A stretch of 64,000 bases of DNA from Scatosoma sp045654025 (GCA_045654025.1 JAZOMO010000020.1:18369-82368); one strand, 5' to 3'; positions 17,637 through 27,447 are shown, counted from the first letter of the stretch. The notes: generated by a model not told the origin, from the sequence alone. Translations and numbers: made by a program.

Positions 17637-18968
17637 TTATTTTTTAGATAATCTTTCGGGAATAACGTCGTTGCGTACGAGGTCTTGATAGGTCTGCGGT
17701 TTGACGATATATTCCGCAACCCCGTCTTTCACAAGCACGCAAGGTGGAATTTTATTACGATTATAGTTCATTGCCATAGAATAGTTGTAAGCCCCCGTTG
17801 AAAGAACCGCTAAAAGATCCCCTTCTTTTGCTTCGGGCAGATTTACGTCTACTGCAATAATATCGCCGCTTTCACAGCATTTTCCTGCAATCGTGACAAG
17901 TTCTGTCGCAGGCTCTAACGCGCGATTTGCCAAAACGGGAGTATATTTCGCCTCGTACAACGCATATCTCGGGTTATCAAACATACCGCCGTCCACCGAC
18001 ACATATTTCTTTACGCCGGGAATTTCCTTAATTGCCCCAACTGTATACAGCGTGATACCGGCTTCCGCTACAATGGAGCGACCGGGCTCTACTAAAAGAT
18101 ACGGCAAGGGCAAGCCGTACTCGCTTGCTTTTGACTTCAGGGTGGAAATCGTCGTTTCGAGGTACTCCGCGTACCCCTCTGCAGGAAGCTTGCGATCCTC
18201 CTCTGTGTACCAAACGCCATATCCACCGCCAAGATTCAGCGTCGTGGGCACAAAACCTAAGCGTTCACGCATTTCTGATGCAAAATGCATACATTTTTCC
18301 ACCGCAAGAGCAAACGATTCCTTTTCGAAAATCTGCGAACCGATGTGACAATGGTAGCCCTTTAACTCTACGTTCGATTTCGACAGAGCGTAGGCAGTTG
18401 CCGCCTCCGCCGTGCCGTTTGCAATCGAAAAGCCAAATTTACTGTCAGTGGTTGCCGTTTGCACGAAAGCGTGTGTATGCGCCTCTACCCCTGGATTGAT
18501 ACGAAGTAAAATCGCCTGACGAATGTTTCTCTTTTTTGCCTCGGCATCAATTTTATCAATCTCCGAATAGGCATCCGCTACGATACAGCCAATGCCGCAA
18601 TCAAGCGCTTCTCCGATTTCATAATCAAGCTTATTATTCCCGTGCATATAAATCTTTTCGGAGGGAAAACCAGCCTGCAGCGCCGTATACAATTCGCCCC
18701 CGGATACCACGTCAATTCCGATATTTTCCTCGTCGGCAATACGATAAATCGCTTTGCAGGAAAATGCTTTGGAAGCGTACAGAACTTGTCCGTTCCCGTC
18801 ATAAAGCTCGTCAATCACCTTCTTATATACACGCATCATTCTGCGAATGTACGCTTCGTCGTAAACGTATAAGGGCGTGCCAAATTGCGCGGCAAGGCTT
18901 ACACAGTCCACGCCGCCAATTTCCAAATGTCCTTCTTCGTTGATTTTCAACGTATCTCTCGTATTCAT
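17637..18968 (-). CDS. lysA: Diaminopimelate decarboxylase LysA
   Basis: PLP enzyme converting meso-diaminopimelate to L-lysine. About 443 residues. PLP Lys in YASKAFSCKA, HIGSQI, the GGGYGVWY phosphate-binding loop, EPGRSIVAEAG, and catalytic Cys-Glu in CCESGD are intact, so the last step of lysine synthesis looks functional. That makes the degenerate DapF domain on carB (48809-52867) notable. The frame opens at 19028; ATG 18968 (MNTRDTLKINEEG) with GGCGG upstream is preferred. Confidence 0.96.
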   Translation of the reverse strand: MNTRDTLKINEEGHLEIGGVDCVSLAAQFGTPLYVYDEAYIRRMMRVYKKVIDELYDGNGQVLYASKAFSCKAIYRIADEENIGIDVVSGGELYTALQAGFPSEKIYMHGNNKLDYEIGEALDCGIGCIVADAYSEIDKIDAEAKKRNIRQAILLRINPGVEAHTHAFVQTATTDSKFGFSIANGTAEAATAYALSKSNVELKGYHCHIGSQIFEKESFALAVEKCMHFASEMRERLGFVPTTLNLGGGYGVWYTEEDRKLPAEGYAEYLETTISTLKSKASEYGLPLPYLLVEPGRSIVAEAGITLYTVGAIKEIPGVKKYVSVDGGMFDNPRYALYEAKYTPVLANRALEPATELVTIAGKCCESGDIIAVDVNLPEAKEGDLLAVLSTGAYNYSMAMNYNRNKIPPCVLVKDGVAEYIVKPQTYQDLVRNDVIPERLSKK

Positions 18969-19052
18969 ATAGCAACCGCCAATATTAAAATCATTTAATA
19001 TTGTAGCAAATTTTTTTAAAAAAGGCAAGGGGGTGCAATATCCTTTTTAAGA

Positions 19053-19096
19053 AAAAATACCCAAAAACACGTTTTTTTGTGCATTTGAGTATTTTT
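19053..19096 (-). terminator. Intrinsic terminator between the second carboxypeptidase gene and lysA
   Basis: Imperfect 18-bp stem with outer arms AAAAATAC/GTATTTTT and a T-rich loop. On the minus strand it is followed by TTTTTTC. It separates the 19117-20409 gene from lysA. Confidence 0.7.
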
Positions 19097-19116
19097 CATC
19101 CCCTCTAAATAACCCG

Positions 19117-20409
19117 TTAATGAATTTTCCAGTCGTTTGCAACGTCGCGTAAAACGTCGAAGTAGCTTGCCTTATCAATCGTGCTTGTCGCAAGCAAAGG
19201 AATTCTGTCCACCTCTATTCCGTCTCGAATCACATACACCTCCCCGACGATATCGCCCTGCTTTACGGGTGCTTTAACGGTTGAAGGAAGCTCCGTCCTT
19301 AATTCATACTCACCTTTTTCTCCTCGGCGCAAAAACAACCGACCACATCTTGCAGGCTTTACGGCAATCGACTTCTCCTTTCCACCACTGACATAGATAG
19401 AGTTTTCCCATTCCTTATTTTCATCGACAACCATTTGCATCTTGAAATTTGCAAAGGTATAATCAAAGCTTTCCGCAACCTCTTTGAAGCGATTTTTACT
19501 GTCAGAAGCACCGATGACAACGGAAATCACTCGCATATCCCCACGCTTTGCCGTGGCGGCGAGGCAAAAGCCTGCTTCGCTGGTAAATCCAGTCTTCCCG
19601 CCGTCACAACCTTCATAATAACGCGACAAGCGGTTGGTATTTGTGATTTCCGTCGTTCTCCCCTCCGGATGATGAAAGGTGTCCGTCCAAATCTTACCGA
19701 ATTCATAATACTGCGGATGGTTCAAAAGCGCGCTGAGCATCGTTGCAACGTCCTTTGCGCAGGAATATTGTGGATCCTTGGGCAAGCCCGTGCAATTTGC
19801 AAACAGCGTATCCTCACATCCTAATTGCTTCGCGCGTTCATTCATTCTCTCTACAAATAGCGTATCACTGCCCGCTACTCTCTCTGCAATCGCTACACAA
19901 CTATCGTTTGCAGAGCATACGACGATGCTTTTCAATAGCTCGCGCACCGGATATTTTGCATGCGCCTCCAAAAATACCTGAGAACCACCCATACTTGCGG
20001 CATTCTCAGAAACGAGAATTTCCTCGTCCATCGTAATAATACCGCTATCAATTGCCTCAAACGCCAAAATCAGCGTCATGATTTTACACATACTGGCAAT
20101 CGGCAGATGTTTCTTCGATTCTTTTTCGAATACTGGCGCGCCACTTTCTCTCTCCATCACGTAGGCGGCCTTCGCATCGGGAAATAAGCCGATTTTTGTC
20201 TTTTCTTTTTCGGTAACCGATACAAAATCTGCCTCCGAGAAGTCCTCAAAGCTTGCTTTGTCAACAGATTCTTCTAAAAACTCTGCGCGCGCAAGTCTAC
20301 AGCCGCATTCTTTTCGGTTTTTTCTCTGCACACCAATCCCTAAAACACTGCTTAACAGTACGCCCACCGCTAACGTTGCGCCCAACAACTGCATTTTCTT
20401 ATTTTTCAT
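19117..20409 (-). CDS. D-alanyl-D-alanine carboxypeptidase (S11), second copy
   Basis: 430-residue secreted PBP of the DacF/DacB group. N-terminal hydrophobic segment LLGATLAVGVLLSSVLGIGV; active-site motifs SMCK (Ser106-Lys109), SAN (166-168) and KTG (272-274). A C-terminal domain of PBP5-associated type (from about 330) precedes the end. The SxxK motif carries a Cys (SMCK) next to the catalytic Lys, which is uncommon but tolerated. AGGGGG lies before the ATG. It lies directly downstream of spoIVB, where spo0A is usually found. Confidence 0.92.
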   Translation of the reverse strand: MKNKKMQLLGATLAVGVLLSSVLGIGVQRKNRKECGCRLARAEFLEESVDKASFEDFSEADFVSVTEKEKTKIGLFPDAKAAYVMERESGAPVFEKESKKHLPIASMCKIMTLILAFEAIDSGIITMDEEILVSENAASMGGSQVFLEAHAKYPVRELLKSIVVCSANDSCVAIAERVAGSDTLFVERMNERAKQLGCEDTLFANCTGLPKDPQYSCAKDVATMLSALLNHPQYYEFGKIWTDTFHHPEGRTTEITNTNRLSRYYEGCDGGKTGFTSEAGFCLAATAKRGDMRVISVVIGASDSKNRFKEVAESFDYTFANFKMQMVVDENKEWENSIYVSGGKEKSIAVKPARCGRLFLRRGEKGEYELRTELPSTVKAPVKQGDIVGEVYVIRDGIEVDRIPLLATSTIDKASYFDVLRDVANDWKIH

Positions 20410-20451
20410 AACATTTCCCCCTTGTTTTTTATGATAGTTATGCCAGCCATA

Positions 20452-21462
20452 CTATTGATTGAGCATCTGCTCGATGGCAATTCCATACCCTCTTGTAGGG
20501 TCATTGACGAATACGTGCGTAATTGCGCCGATCAACGCCCCGTTCTGCAAAATCGGACTACCGCTCATCCCCTGCACGATACCGCCCGTTTCTTCAATCA
20601 ATTGTTCGTCGGTAATCTTAACGACAAAGTTTTTGTTTTCCTTTTGCCCCAAATCCACCTTTACGATTTCAATCGAATATTCCTTCGGTTCTTCCCCTGA
20701 AACGGTGGAATAAATGCTTGCTTTCCCTGGCTTTGCGTTCACTGCGGTTGCCTTTGCAGTCGGCAGCCCCTTTGTTTGGAATTTCTCGTTAATTTTGCCA
20801 TAAATCCCACATGTGCACAACTTTTCCGCCTTTCCTAAGCTTTTTTCAGCCAAAAACATCCCTCTCAGTTCGCCTGCCTTGCCCTTTAAGCCTCTAGACA
20901 CACCAACGATACTGCAAAGGTACATCTGTCCATTTGTCAAAGATAACGGACGTTCCTTTTCCCCCATCACAGCATGGCCTAACGCCCCAAAACGACCACT
21001 TTGCTTATCAATATAAGTGACTGTTCCAATGCCCGATACTCCGTCACGAATGAGTACGCCGATTTTATATCGGTCAGAGCCCTTATCCTTGCTCGGCTGA
21101 ATAGAAAACTCCATTCCTTCTTCCCCTCGCAATACCTTGCATTTTAGTGTTTTATCCCCGTTTTTTGCCAAAATTTCGTTCATGTCTGCAATCGTTTCCA
21201 CCTTAACGCCATTGAGCGCCACAATCAAGTCACCAGCGCGAAGCCCTGCTTCGCTTGCAGGAGAACGCTTACCGCTTTCCGAGATAACGTCGCAAAAACC
21301 TAAAACTTGCGCGCCGCCCGTGGAAAGGGTAAAACCTGCCGGTATCCCACCTATATATACTTCCGCAGTATCTGCATACGCCTTAGCGGTTGACGGAGAA
21401 ACCGCCCACGCCGAAGCGCCTGCCAGAAATACTCCCAACAAAAAAACACCTAACTTACGCAT
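20452..21462 (-). CDS. spoIVB: SpoIVB peptidase (stage IV sporulation, S55)
   Basis: Forespore-secreted serine protease that triggers pro-sigma-K processing across the outer forespore membrane. A signal/anchor helix (LGVFLLGVFLAGASAWA) is followed by a PDZ domain (about 70-120, with SPASEAGLRAGDLIVALNGV) and the S55 domain with His in GALGHAV and Ser in GMSGSPI near residue 300. ATG 21462 (preceded by GGGAGG) is chosen over an in-frame TTG one codon upstream. It follows recN as in most sporulating Firmicutes. Confidence 0.96.
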   Translation of the reverse strand: MRKLGVFLLGVFLAGASAWAVSPSTAKAYADTAEVYIGGIPAGFTLSTGGAQVLGFCDVISESGKRSPASEAGLRAGDLIVALNGVKVETIADMNEILAKNGDKTLKCKVLRGEEGMEFSIQPSKDKGSDRYKIGVLIRDGVSGIGTVTYIDKQSGRFGALGHAVMGEKERPLSLTNGQMYLCSIVGVSRGLKGKAGELRGMFLAEKSLGKAEKLCTCGIYGKINEKFQTKGLPTAKATAVNAKPGKASIYSTVSGEEPKEYSIEIVKVDLGQKENKNFVVKITDEQLIEETGGIVQGMSGSPILQNGALIGAITHVFVNDPTRGYGIAIEQMLNQ

Positions 21463-21519
21463 CAAAATCCTCCCTTTTCAGGCATTTTGCGTAAATTAGG
21501 TGTCAATTATACAATCAAA

Positions 21520-23217
21520 TTACAGGGTAATTTTATATTTTTCTGCTTGCTTGAGCAATTCTTCGGCATGACCTATGGCAAATGCATCCTTTTCGTCGCC
21601 GCCAAGCAATCGAACGAGCTCTAAAACCTTTTCTTCCCCCTCCAAAGCGCGTACCGTCGTGATCGTCTTGCCTGCAATTTCCTGCTTTTCAATCAAAAAC
21701 TCTCTGTCGCTCATTGCAGCGATTTGCGCCAGGTGCGATACGGCGATAATCTGTGTAGAATGGGCAATTCTTGCGAACTTTTCCCCCACAACCTTAGCGG
21801 TTTTACCGCTGATACCTGCGTCAATTTCGTCGAAAAGATAGGTACAGATTTCATTGATGGAGGAAAGCTTGGTTTTTAACGCCAACATAAATCGGCTCAT
21901 TTCGCCGCCGCTGATGATTTTGCCAAGCGGTTTTAACGGTTCGCCTGCGTTGGCAGAGAACAAGAAACAGACTTGGTCTAAGCCGTTCTTGTCCGCGCTC
22001 TCAACGTCTTCTTCCGTATATTCGCCAAATTCGATTTCAAAGCGCGCGCTGGCGATATTCAGGGTACGCAGTTCTTCTGCCACCTCATGGCAGAAGGTGG
22101 CCGCGAATTCTTTACGAGTTTTGCTAATCGCCAAACAGCATTGATAGATTTTTTGGTTGCATTTTTTTCGAAGTTCTGTCAGCCGCGCAACCTGCCCTTC
22201 ACAATCGCTAAGCAGGTCGTACTCTACGCGAATGGCGGCAAGATAGTCGTTAATTTCCTCTACCGAGCTACCATATTTCTTCTTCAATGAACGGATTAAA
22301 TCTAAGCGCGCTTCCGTTTCCTGTGCCTCGTTTTCATCAAAATACAGCTCTTCTGCAAAGCCTATCAAGGTTTCGGAAATATCGTCTGCTTCGGAATACA
22401 GATTTTCCAGACGGTCGTAAATTCCCTCGTAGGAAGGAGCTAATTTCGAAATTCCGCTAACACAACGCTTCGCGTAGCGAAGCGCATCTAACGCACCGCT
22501 TTCTGCGCTGAACGAATCCACTGCCCCCTTCAGCGCCTGCAGAATTTTTTCGACGTTGTTGATCATATTGCGTTTAGCCAGCAATTCCTCTTCTTCGCTG
22601 TCTTTAAGGTCAGCGCTCTCAATCTCATCGATTTGGAAGCCGAGCATATCCAAACGGCGGCTACGAGCCTGCTCGTCGCCACCAAGCTGTGCAATCTGAG
22701 AATCAATCGTCTTTCTTTCAGCGATTAAAGCGGCTAATTCAGCCTTTTTCTGCATAATCGATTCGCCTATCGCAGAATCCAGCGTGCGCAATTGATTGCT
22801 CTCTTTCAGCAAAAAGAAATGTTCGCTCTGTCCATGAACGTCCACTAAGCAATCGGTAACTTGACGGAGCATCGAAGTGGAAACGGTATTGCCATTGATT
22901 TTTACCGTGCTTTTTCCTGCGTCGGAAAACCTACGGGAAATGATGATTTCCCCGTCCGAATCAATGTCCATTTCTCTTAAAAGCGCAATTGCCTTTGCCG
23001 TTTCAGGCAACGTAAACTCGGCTTTTACAAAGCATTCGCTTTCTCCGTGACGAATCATCGTTCTGTCTGCCTTCGCGCCCAAAACAAAGTTGACGGAATC
23101 GAGAATGACCGATTTACCCGCACCCGTTTCCCCGGAAAGTACGTTTAACCCCTCGGAAAATTCTATGGTTGCGTTCTCAATCAGCGCAACGTTTTTTATC
23201 GTCAATTGTGATAACAT
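21520..23217 (-). CDS. recN: DNA repair protein RecN
   Basis: SMC-like ATPase acting early in double-strand-break repair. 565 residues. Walker A SGETGAGKSVILD near residue 30, a long central coiled coil (about 150-350), the ABC signature ISGGEMSRFMLALK and Walker B LFDEIDAGISG. AAGGG lies before the ATG. Flanked by argR and spoIVB in the conserved firmicute order. Confidence 0.97.
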   Translation of the reverse strand: MLSQLTIKNVALIENATIEFSEGLNVLSGETGAGKSVILDSVNFVLGAKADRTMIRHGESECFVKAEFTLPETAKAIALLREMDIDSDGEIIISRRFSDAGKSTVKINGNTVSTSMLRQVTDCLVDVHGQSEHFFLLKESNQLRTLDSAIGESIMQKKAELAALIAERKTIDSQIAQLGGDEQARSRRLDMLGFQIDEIESADLKDSEEEELLAKRNMINNVEKILQALKGAVDSFSAESGALDALRYAKRCVSGISKLAPSYEGIYDRLENLYSEADDISETLIGFAEELYFDENEAQETEARLDLIRSLKKKYGSSVEEINDYLAAIRVEYDLLSDCEGQVARLTELRKKCNQKIYQCCLAISKTRKEFAATFCHEVAEELRTLNIASARFEIEFGEYTEEDVESADKNGLDQVCFLFSANAGEPLKPLGKIISGGEMSRFMLALKTKLSSINEICTYLFDEIDAGISGKTAKVVGEKFARIAHSTQIIAVSHLAQIAAMSDREFLIEKQEIAGKTITTVRALEGEEKVLELVRLLGGDEKDAFAIGHAEELLKQAEKYKITL

Positions 23218-23232
23218 GGCTTACCCTTGTGT

Positions 23233-23685
23233 TTACTTTAAAAATTCGTGAATCTTCTCTACAACCAACAATGCGTTTTCTGTGTTATCGCATACCGCAA
23301 AAACGGTATCATCGCCCGCAACCGAACCGATAATTTCCGCAAAGTTCAGCTTATCAATGACAGAGCCAGCGTTGTTACCGTTTCCAGGCAGAGTCTTTAC
23401 CACCACGATATTTTGCGCGCAACGAATGCTGACGACACAGTCAGCAAACAAGCTCTTCATCTTAGGAGAAATCTCCCCAGTCGATTCGTGGATATGCGCG
23501 TAGCGGTACTTTTTCTGTACGCCAGCAACCTTAAATAAGCGCAAATCCTTGATGTCACGGGAAATCGTGGCCTGCGCTACCTTATAATTTTGTTTGTTTA
23601 ACTCCTCGCAAAGCTCTTCCTGCGTTTCAATCTCTTTATGCGCGATAATCTCTAAAATTTTTGCGTGTCTTGCTGATCTTAACAT
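23233..23685 (-). CDS. argR: Arginine repressor ArgR/AhrC
   Basis: Arginine-responsive hexameric regulator of arginine synthesis and catabolism. 150 residues. The N-terminal winged helix contains TQEELCEELNKQNYKVAQATISRDIKDLRL; the C-terminal oligomerisation/arginine domain contains LPGNGNNAGSVIDKL and GSVAGDDTVFAVC. It sits between nadK and recN as in Clostridia and Bacillus. The carA and argJ-like genes in this window would be obvious candidates for control, but I found no convincing ARG box there. Confidence 0.96.
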   Translation of the reverse strand: MLRSARHAKILEIIAHKEIETQEELCEELNKQNYKVAQATISRDIKDLRLFKVAGVQKKYRYAHIHESTGEISPKMKSLFADCVVSIRCAQNIVVVKTLPGNGNNAGSVIDKLNFAEIIGSVAGDDTVFAVCDNTENALLVVEKIHEFLK

Positions 23686-23698
23686 AATTACTTCCTTA

Positions 23699-24505
23699 TC
23701 ATCCGTTTAATTTTGTTTTTACTTTGTTGAAAAAGTTCTTCTCGTTTTGCGTGATAAACCGAGCCGCAAACGGCGCTTTCGCAACCCGTATCGAATCCTT
23801 CTGCGTAAGTGTTGCCACCGCTTTTCCGTCCACTAATACCAGGGCACGACCCTTTTCTACCGTGAAGTCAAAGATTTCCTCATCGGAAAAGACCATAGGT
23901 CTTGCCCCCATCGTAAACGCACAAATGGGTGTCAGCATAAAGACAGGAACTTCCGGGGCGATGATTGCGCCACCTGCAGACAGAGAATATGCCGTAGAGC
24001 CCGTCGGCGTGGTCAGTAATGCACCATCGCCCGCAATCGGAACCATACCATTCTCTGCGGCCACCTGCAACTTCAAAATCTGCGGATTTTCCAAAAAGCC
24101 CGATGCGTAATCTCGCTGAATTGCTACCTCGTTTAAAGCGTAATAGGTATCGTTATCCACCGAAATCTGCAGGATGCTACGATTTAGAATCTTACAAGTT
24201 CCTGCCGCATAAGAAGCCACCAAGTCCACTACTTTGAAAACGTCTTGTCTTTCGTACTCGGTCAAAAATCCAAGGTTTCCGTAGTTGACGCCGACAAGAG
24301 CAATCCCTTGCGGAGCAGCCACCGCCGCCGCGTGTAGCATCGCGCCGTCGCCACCCAAGACAATCACGAGGTCTACGGATTGGATTTGGGCATAAGCGGA
24401 AAACAGGGATACTTCAAATCCCTTTTCTTCCAACGCGCTGGAAAGGTCGGTCAATATTGACGTTCCACCAAGCTTTGACGTTCTTCCTAATAGCCCAATT
24501 CTCAT
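23699..24505 (-). CDS. nadK: NAD kinase
   Basis: Phosphorylates NAD to NADP. 268 residues. Characteristic motifs: VLGGDGAMLHAA (GGDG, about residue 50), GVNYGNLGFLTEYE and TPTGSTAYSLSAGG. AGGAGA precedes the ATG. Cluster position tlyA-nadK-argR-recN is standard for Clostridia. Confidence 0.97.
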   Translation of the reverse strand: MRIGLLGRTSKLGGTSILTDLSSALEEKGFEVSLFSAYAQIQSVDLVIVLGGDGAMLHAAAVAAPQGIALVGVNYGNLGFLTEYERQDVFKVVDLVASYAAGTCKILNRSILQISVDNDTYYALNEVAIQRDYASGFLENPQILKLQVAAENGMVPIAGDGALLTTPTGSTAYSLSAGGAIIAPEVPVFMLTPICAFTMGARPMVFSDEEIFDFTVEKGRALVLVDGKAVATLTQKDSIRVAKAPFAARFITQNEKNFFNKVKTKLNG

Positions 24506-24515
24506 CTTTTCTCCT

Positions 24516-25289
24516 TTATTGTAGCATAGCCGTTATTTCTTTGACCTTTTCTACAACTTCGTATGATTTTAACCCCGTCTCGCCCTCCTTCCAAAGAGCA
24601 ACGTATTCGAGGTTTTTTCCTTTTCTTATCGGAGCGTTGGTAATGTCGCAAATCTGCAGACCATTCTCCTTTGCGTAGGCAACCACTTTGGATACAATCT
24701 CCACGTGGGCAGAGGGATGAACGATTCCGCTTTTCCCGATATTCTTGTGTTCACATTCAAATTGTGGCTTTATTAGAGTAATTGCATATCCACCTTCGCC
24801 CAAAATTTGCGAAATGGCAGGAAATATCAATCGCAAGGATATAAAGCTGACGTCTGCCACTACGCCGTCGATACGCCCGTCAAAATCGTCCTTGGACAGA
24901 TAACGCGCGTTCGTTCTATCCATCACCGTAACTTTAGCGTTTTCTACAAGAGATTTATCCAGTTGCGACTCTCCAACGTCCACTGCATACACGTGCGCCG
25001 CGCCATTTTGAAGCAAACAGTCGGTAAATCCACCGTTTGAAGCGCCGATGTCCACAAAGCGCAAGCCTTGGATATTGACGGAAAAGGTCTGCAAAGCGCG
25101 CTCCAGTTTATATCCACCGTTAGAAACGAAACGACTGCCCGATTCCACAAAGGTAACCTTGTCCGTTTCATGAATTTCGTCTTTTGGACGAATGTTTTTT
25201 CCGTTTACAAGCACCCAACCACGCTCGATTGCCTCTGCAGCCTTTGTTCGTGAACCGAATTTTTCGGCAAAAAATTTATCTGCTCTCAT
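24516..25289 (-). CDS. tlyA: TlyA family rRNA (cytidine-2'-O)-methyltransferase / hemolysin A-like
   Basis: About 257 residues: an N-terminal S4 domain (MRADKFFAEKFGSRTKAAEAIERGWVLVNG) and an FtsJ-type SAM methyltransferase fold (RFVDIGASNGGFTDCLLQNGA, then DVSFISLRLI). Family members methylate 16S and 23S rRNA. ATG 25289 is preferred over the in-frame TTG at 25304. It lies 10 bp before nadK. In many Firmicutes dxs lies between ispA and tlyA; here it is absent. Confidence 0.93.
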   Translation of the reverse strand: MRADKFFAEKFGSRTKAAEAIERGWVLVNGKNIRPKDEIHETDKVTFVESGSRFVSNGGYKLERALQTFSVNIQGLRFVDIGASNGGFTDCLLQNGAAHVYAVDVGESQLDKSLVENAKVTVMDRTNARYLSKDDFDGRIDGVVADVSFISLRLIFPAISQILGEGGYAITLIKPQFECEHKNIGKSGIVHPSAHVEIVSKVVAYAKENGLQICDITNAPIRKGKNLEYVALWKEGETGLKSYEVVEKVKEITAMLQ

Positions 25290-25330
25290 AACAATACAAT
25301 CCAAACCAAGATTTTTAGCAGTAAATACCG

Positions 25331-26212
25331 TTATGCATCACGCTCACGCACGGTGAGTACGAGATTTTCTAAAAATTCGGTGTTATAGTCAATTCCTTCG
25401 AGCAACGCGCGACAGCGAGCAAGACACTCGTCCGCGCGAAGCTTTGCACCCTGCAAGCCGTACAGCTTTACGCAGGTGAGCTTATCGGAGTCCTCGTCCT
25501 TTCCAACCGATTTCCCAATCTGATCAAATTCTCCTTCGACGTCCAAAATATCGTCGGTAATTTGGAACAATCTGCCAAATTCCTTGCCGAACTGCTCCAA
25601 GCGGATATAATACTTATTATCCGCTAAAATCGAAGGAATCAGCAGGGATGCAAGCAGAAGCTTGCCCGTCTTATTCTCCTGAATAAACCGCAAGGTTTCC
25701 TCGGTGAGCTCCTCTTTGTTTGCCGTATGTTGCATGTCTGCAACCTGCCCTAAAATCATGCCGTTCATGCCCGCGAAGTCGCTTAAAAGCTTTGCCGCAA
25801 GAACGTATTTCTCCCCTCTTAACGCCATTTCAAACAACAGGGAAAGGGCTTGATTTAACAAGGCATCGCCTGCCAAAATTGCATAAGCCTCGCCATACGC
25901 CTTGTGGCAGGAAGGCTTGCCCCTACGAAAATCATCGTTGTCCATCGCAGGCAAATCGTCGTGGATGAGGGAATAGGTATGGATCATTTCTAAAGCCGTA
26001 GCGTAAGGCAAAATAGACTCTTGCTCTACACCGAGAATCTCTGCCACAGCCAGCATTAAAACAGGACGGATACGCTTGCCGCCAGAGAGCAGGGAATATC
26101 GCATCGCCTCCCCTAAAATCGGAGGTATGGTCTTTAAATTTTCTGCGTAAGCATGCAAATACTCTTCAAATGTTTGCAAATATTCGGCATACTTTTGTTG
26201 ATAATCGTACAC
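25331..26212 (-). CDS. ispA: Polyprenyl (farnesyl/geranylgeranyl) diphosphate synthase IspA
   Basis: Condenses IPP with allylic diphosphates. About 293 residues. The first Asp-rich motif is DDLPAMDNDDFRRG (from about 85) and the second DDILDVEGE; LLSGGKRIRPVL is also typical. The frame can open at a TTG (26239) within folD, but GTG 26212 has AGGAG about 10 nt upstream, formed by the last codons of folD, and is preferred. The short-chain IspA type is inferred from cluster context (folD...ispA...tlyA). Confidence 0.94.
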   Translation of the reverse strand: MYDYQQKYAEYLQTFEEYLHAYAENLKTIPPILGEAMRYSLLSGGKRIRPVLMLAVAEILGVEQESILPYATALEMIHTYSLIHDDLPAMDNDDFRRGKPSCHKAYGEAYAILAGDALLNQALSLLFEMALRGEKYVLAAKLLSDFAGMNGMILGQVADMQHTANKEELTEETLRFIQENKTGKLLLASLLIPSILADNKYYIRLEQFGKEFGRLFQITDDILDVEGEFDQIGKSVGKDEDSDKLTCVKLYGLQGAKLRADECLARCRALLEGIDYNTEFLENLVLTVRERDA

Positions 26213-26219
26213 TATTTTC

Positions 26220-27050
26220 TCACTCCTTCCATGCCGCAATACAGGTATTTTTGAGCAACATCGTAATCGTCATCGGTCCAACTCCGCCCGGAACGGGGGT
26301 GATATACGAAGCAATTTTTGATACTTCCTCAAAATCCACGTCTCCGCAGAGCTTTCCATTCTCATCACGATTGATGCCTACGTCCACCACGACTGCGCCT
26401 TCTTTCACTATTTCCTTCGTGACATACTTCGGCTTACCGATGGCAGATACTAAAATATCTGCAGTTTTACAGATTTCTGCAAGATTTTGGGTTTTGCTGT
26501 GGCAGACGGTAACAGTAGCGTTTGCATTCAACAATAACAGCGCCATCGGCTTCCCAACCGTATTGCTTCTGCCAAGCACGACGGCAGACTTTCCTGCGCA
26601 ATCGATGCCAGCATCCTTCAACAATTCCATGACCCCGCTTGGCGTACAAGCCGCATAGCGATGCTGATTCAGCACCAACGCACCTAAATTTTCTCGGTCA
26701 AAACCATCAACATCCTTTTCGGCAGGGATTTTAGCCATCGCAGACTGCTCATCAAGTCCTTTAGGCAACGGCAACTGCAATAAAATCCCATGTACCTCAT
26801 CAGAGGTAGCCAGACTGTCCAGCAAGTCTTCCAAATCACCCTGAGAAGTTTCTTTTCGGAGCTCGTATACAAAAGAACGCATCCCTACCTCTTCGCAAGC
26901 ACGAATCTTATTGCGAACGTAGATTTTCGATGCAGGGTCCTCCCCCACAATGACAACCGCAAGTCCGGGAACAACCGCCGCAGCTTCTATCTCCGCTTTT
27001 ATTTGCGCCCGCATTTTTTGCGCAAGCGCTTTTCCGTCTAACAGTTTCAT
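26220..27050 (-). CDS. folD: Methylenetetrahydrofolate dehydrogenase/cyclohydrolase FolD
   Basis: Bifunctional C1-folate enzyme, 276 residues. Seen: YVRNKIRACEEVG with the catalytic Lys region, GILLQLPLPKGL, EKDVDGF, the Rossmann loop VVLGRSNTVGKPMALLLL and PVPGGVGPMTITMLL. It follows nusB by 4 bp. xseA and xseB, which usually come between folD and ispA, are not here. Confidence 0.97.
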   Translation of the reverse strand: MKLLDGKALAQKMRAQIKAEIEAAAVVPGLAVVIVGEDPASKIYVRNKIRACEEVGMRSFVYELRKETSQGDLEDLLDSLATSDEVHGILLQLPLPKGLDEQSAMAKIPAEKDVDGFDRENLGALVLNQHRYAACTPSGVMELLKDAGIDCAGKSAVVLGRSNTVGKPMALLLLNANATVTVCHSKTQNLAEICKTADILVSAIGKPKYVTKEIVKEGAVVVDVGINRDENGKLCGDVDFEEVSKIASYITPVPGGVGPMTITMLLKNTCIAAWKE

Positions 27051-27054
27051 AGGC

Positions 27055-27447
27055 TTACCGATTGATTACCCCTGCCAACACGCCGTTGACAAAGTCCGCA
27101 CTGGTATCGGTGGAGTATTTTCTCGCAAGACCTACCGCTTCGGAAACGGAAACAACGGGAGGGATGTCCTCAAAATACTTAATTTCCGCCATCGCAATCA
27201 ATAAAATGGCTTTATCGGTAGGATTGATACGATTTTCACGGTAATGATGGCATGCCTCCTCGATACCATCAATCAATTCCTGCCAATGATCGAAGACGGT
27301 ATTCACCAAGTCTGCCGCGAATCCCATCCCTTCTTCCGATAATTCAAACTGTTTATAAACTTTTTTGCGAAACGCCGTGTCAACGTCCGTATTGAATTGT
27401 TGGGCAAAAATAATATTTAAAGCCGCTTCACGCGCAGAATTTCTCAT
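27055..27447 (-). CDS. nusB: Transcription antitermination factor NusB
   Basis: Binds rRNA boxA with NusE for rRNA antitermination. 130 residues, with N-terminal SAREAALNIIFAQQF and C-terminal VSVSEAVGLARKYSTDTSADFVNGVLAGV, both classic NusB segments. A strong AAGGAG precedes the ATG. It lies downstream of the asp23 gene and an apparent terminator. Confidence 0.96.
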   Translation of the reverse strand: MRNSAREAALNIIFAQQFNTDVDTAFRKKVYKQFELSEEGMGFAADLVNTVFDHWQELIDGIEEACHHYRENRINPTDKAILLIAMAEIKYFEDIPPVVSVSEAVGLARKYSTDTSADFVNGVLAGVINR

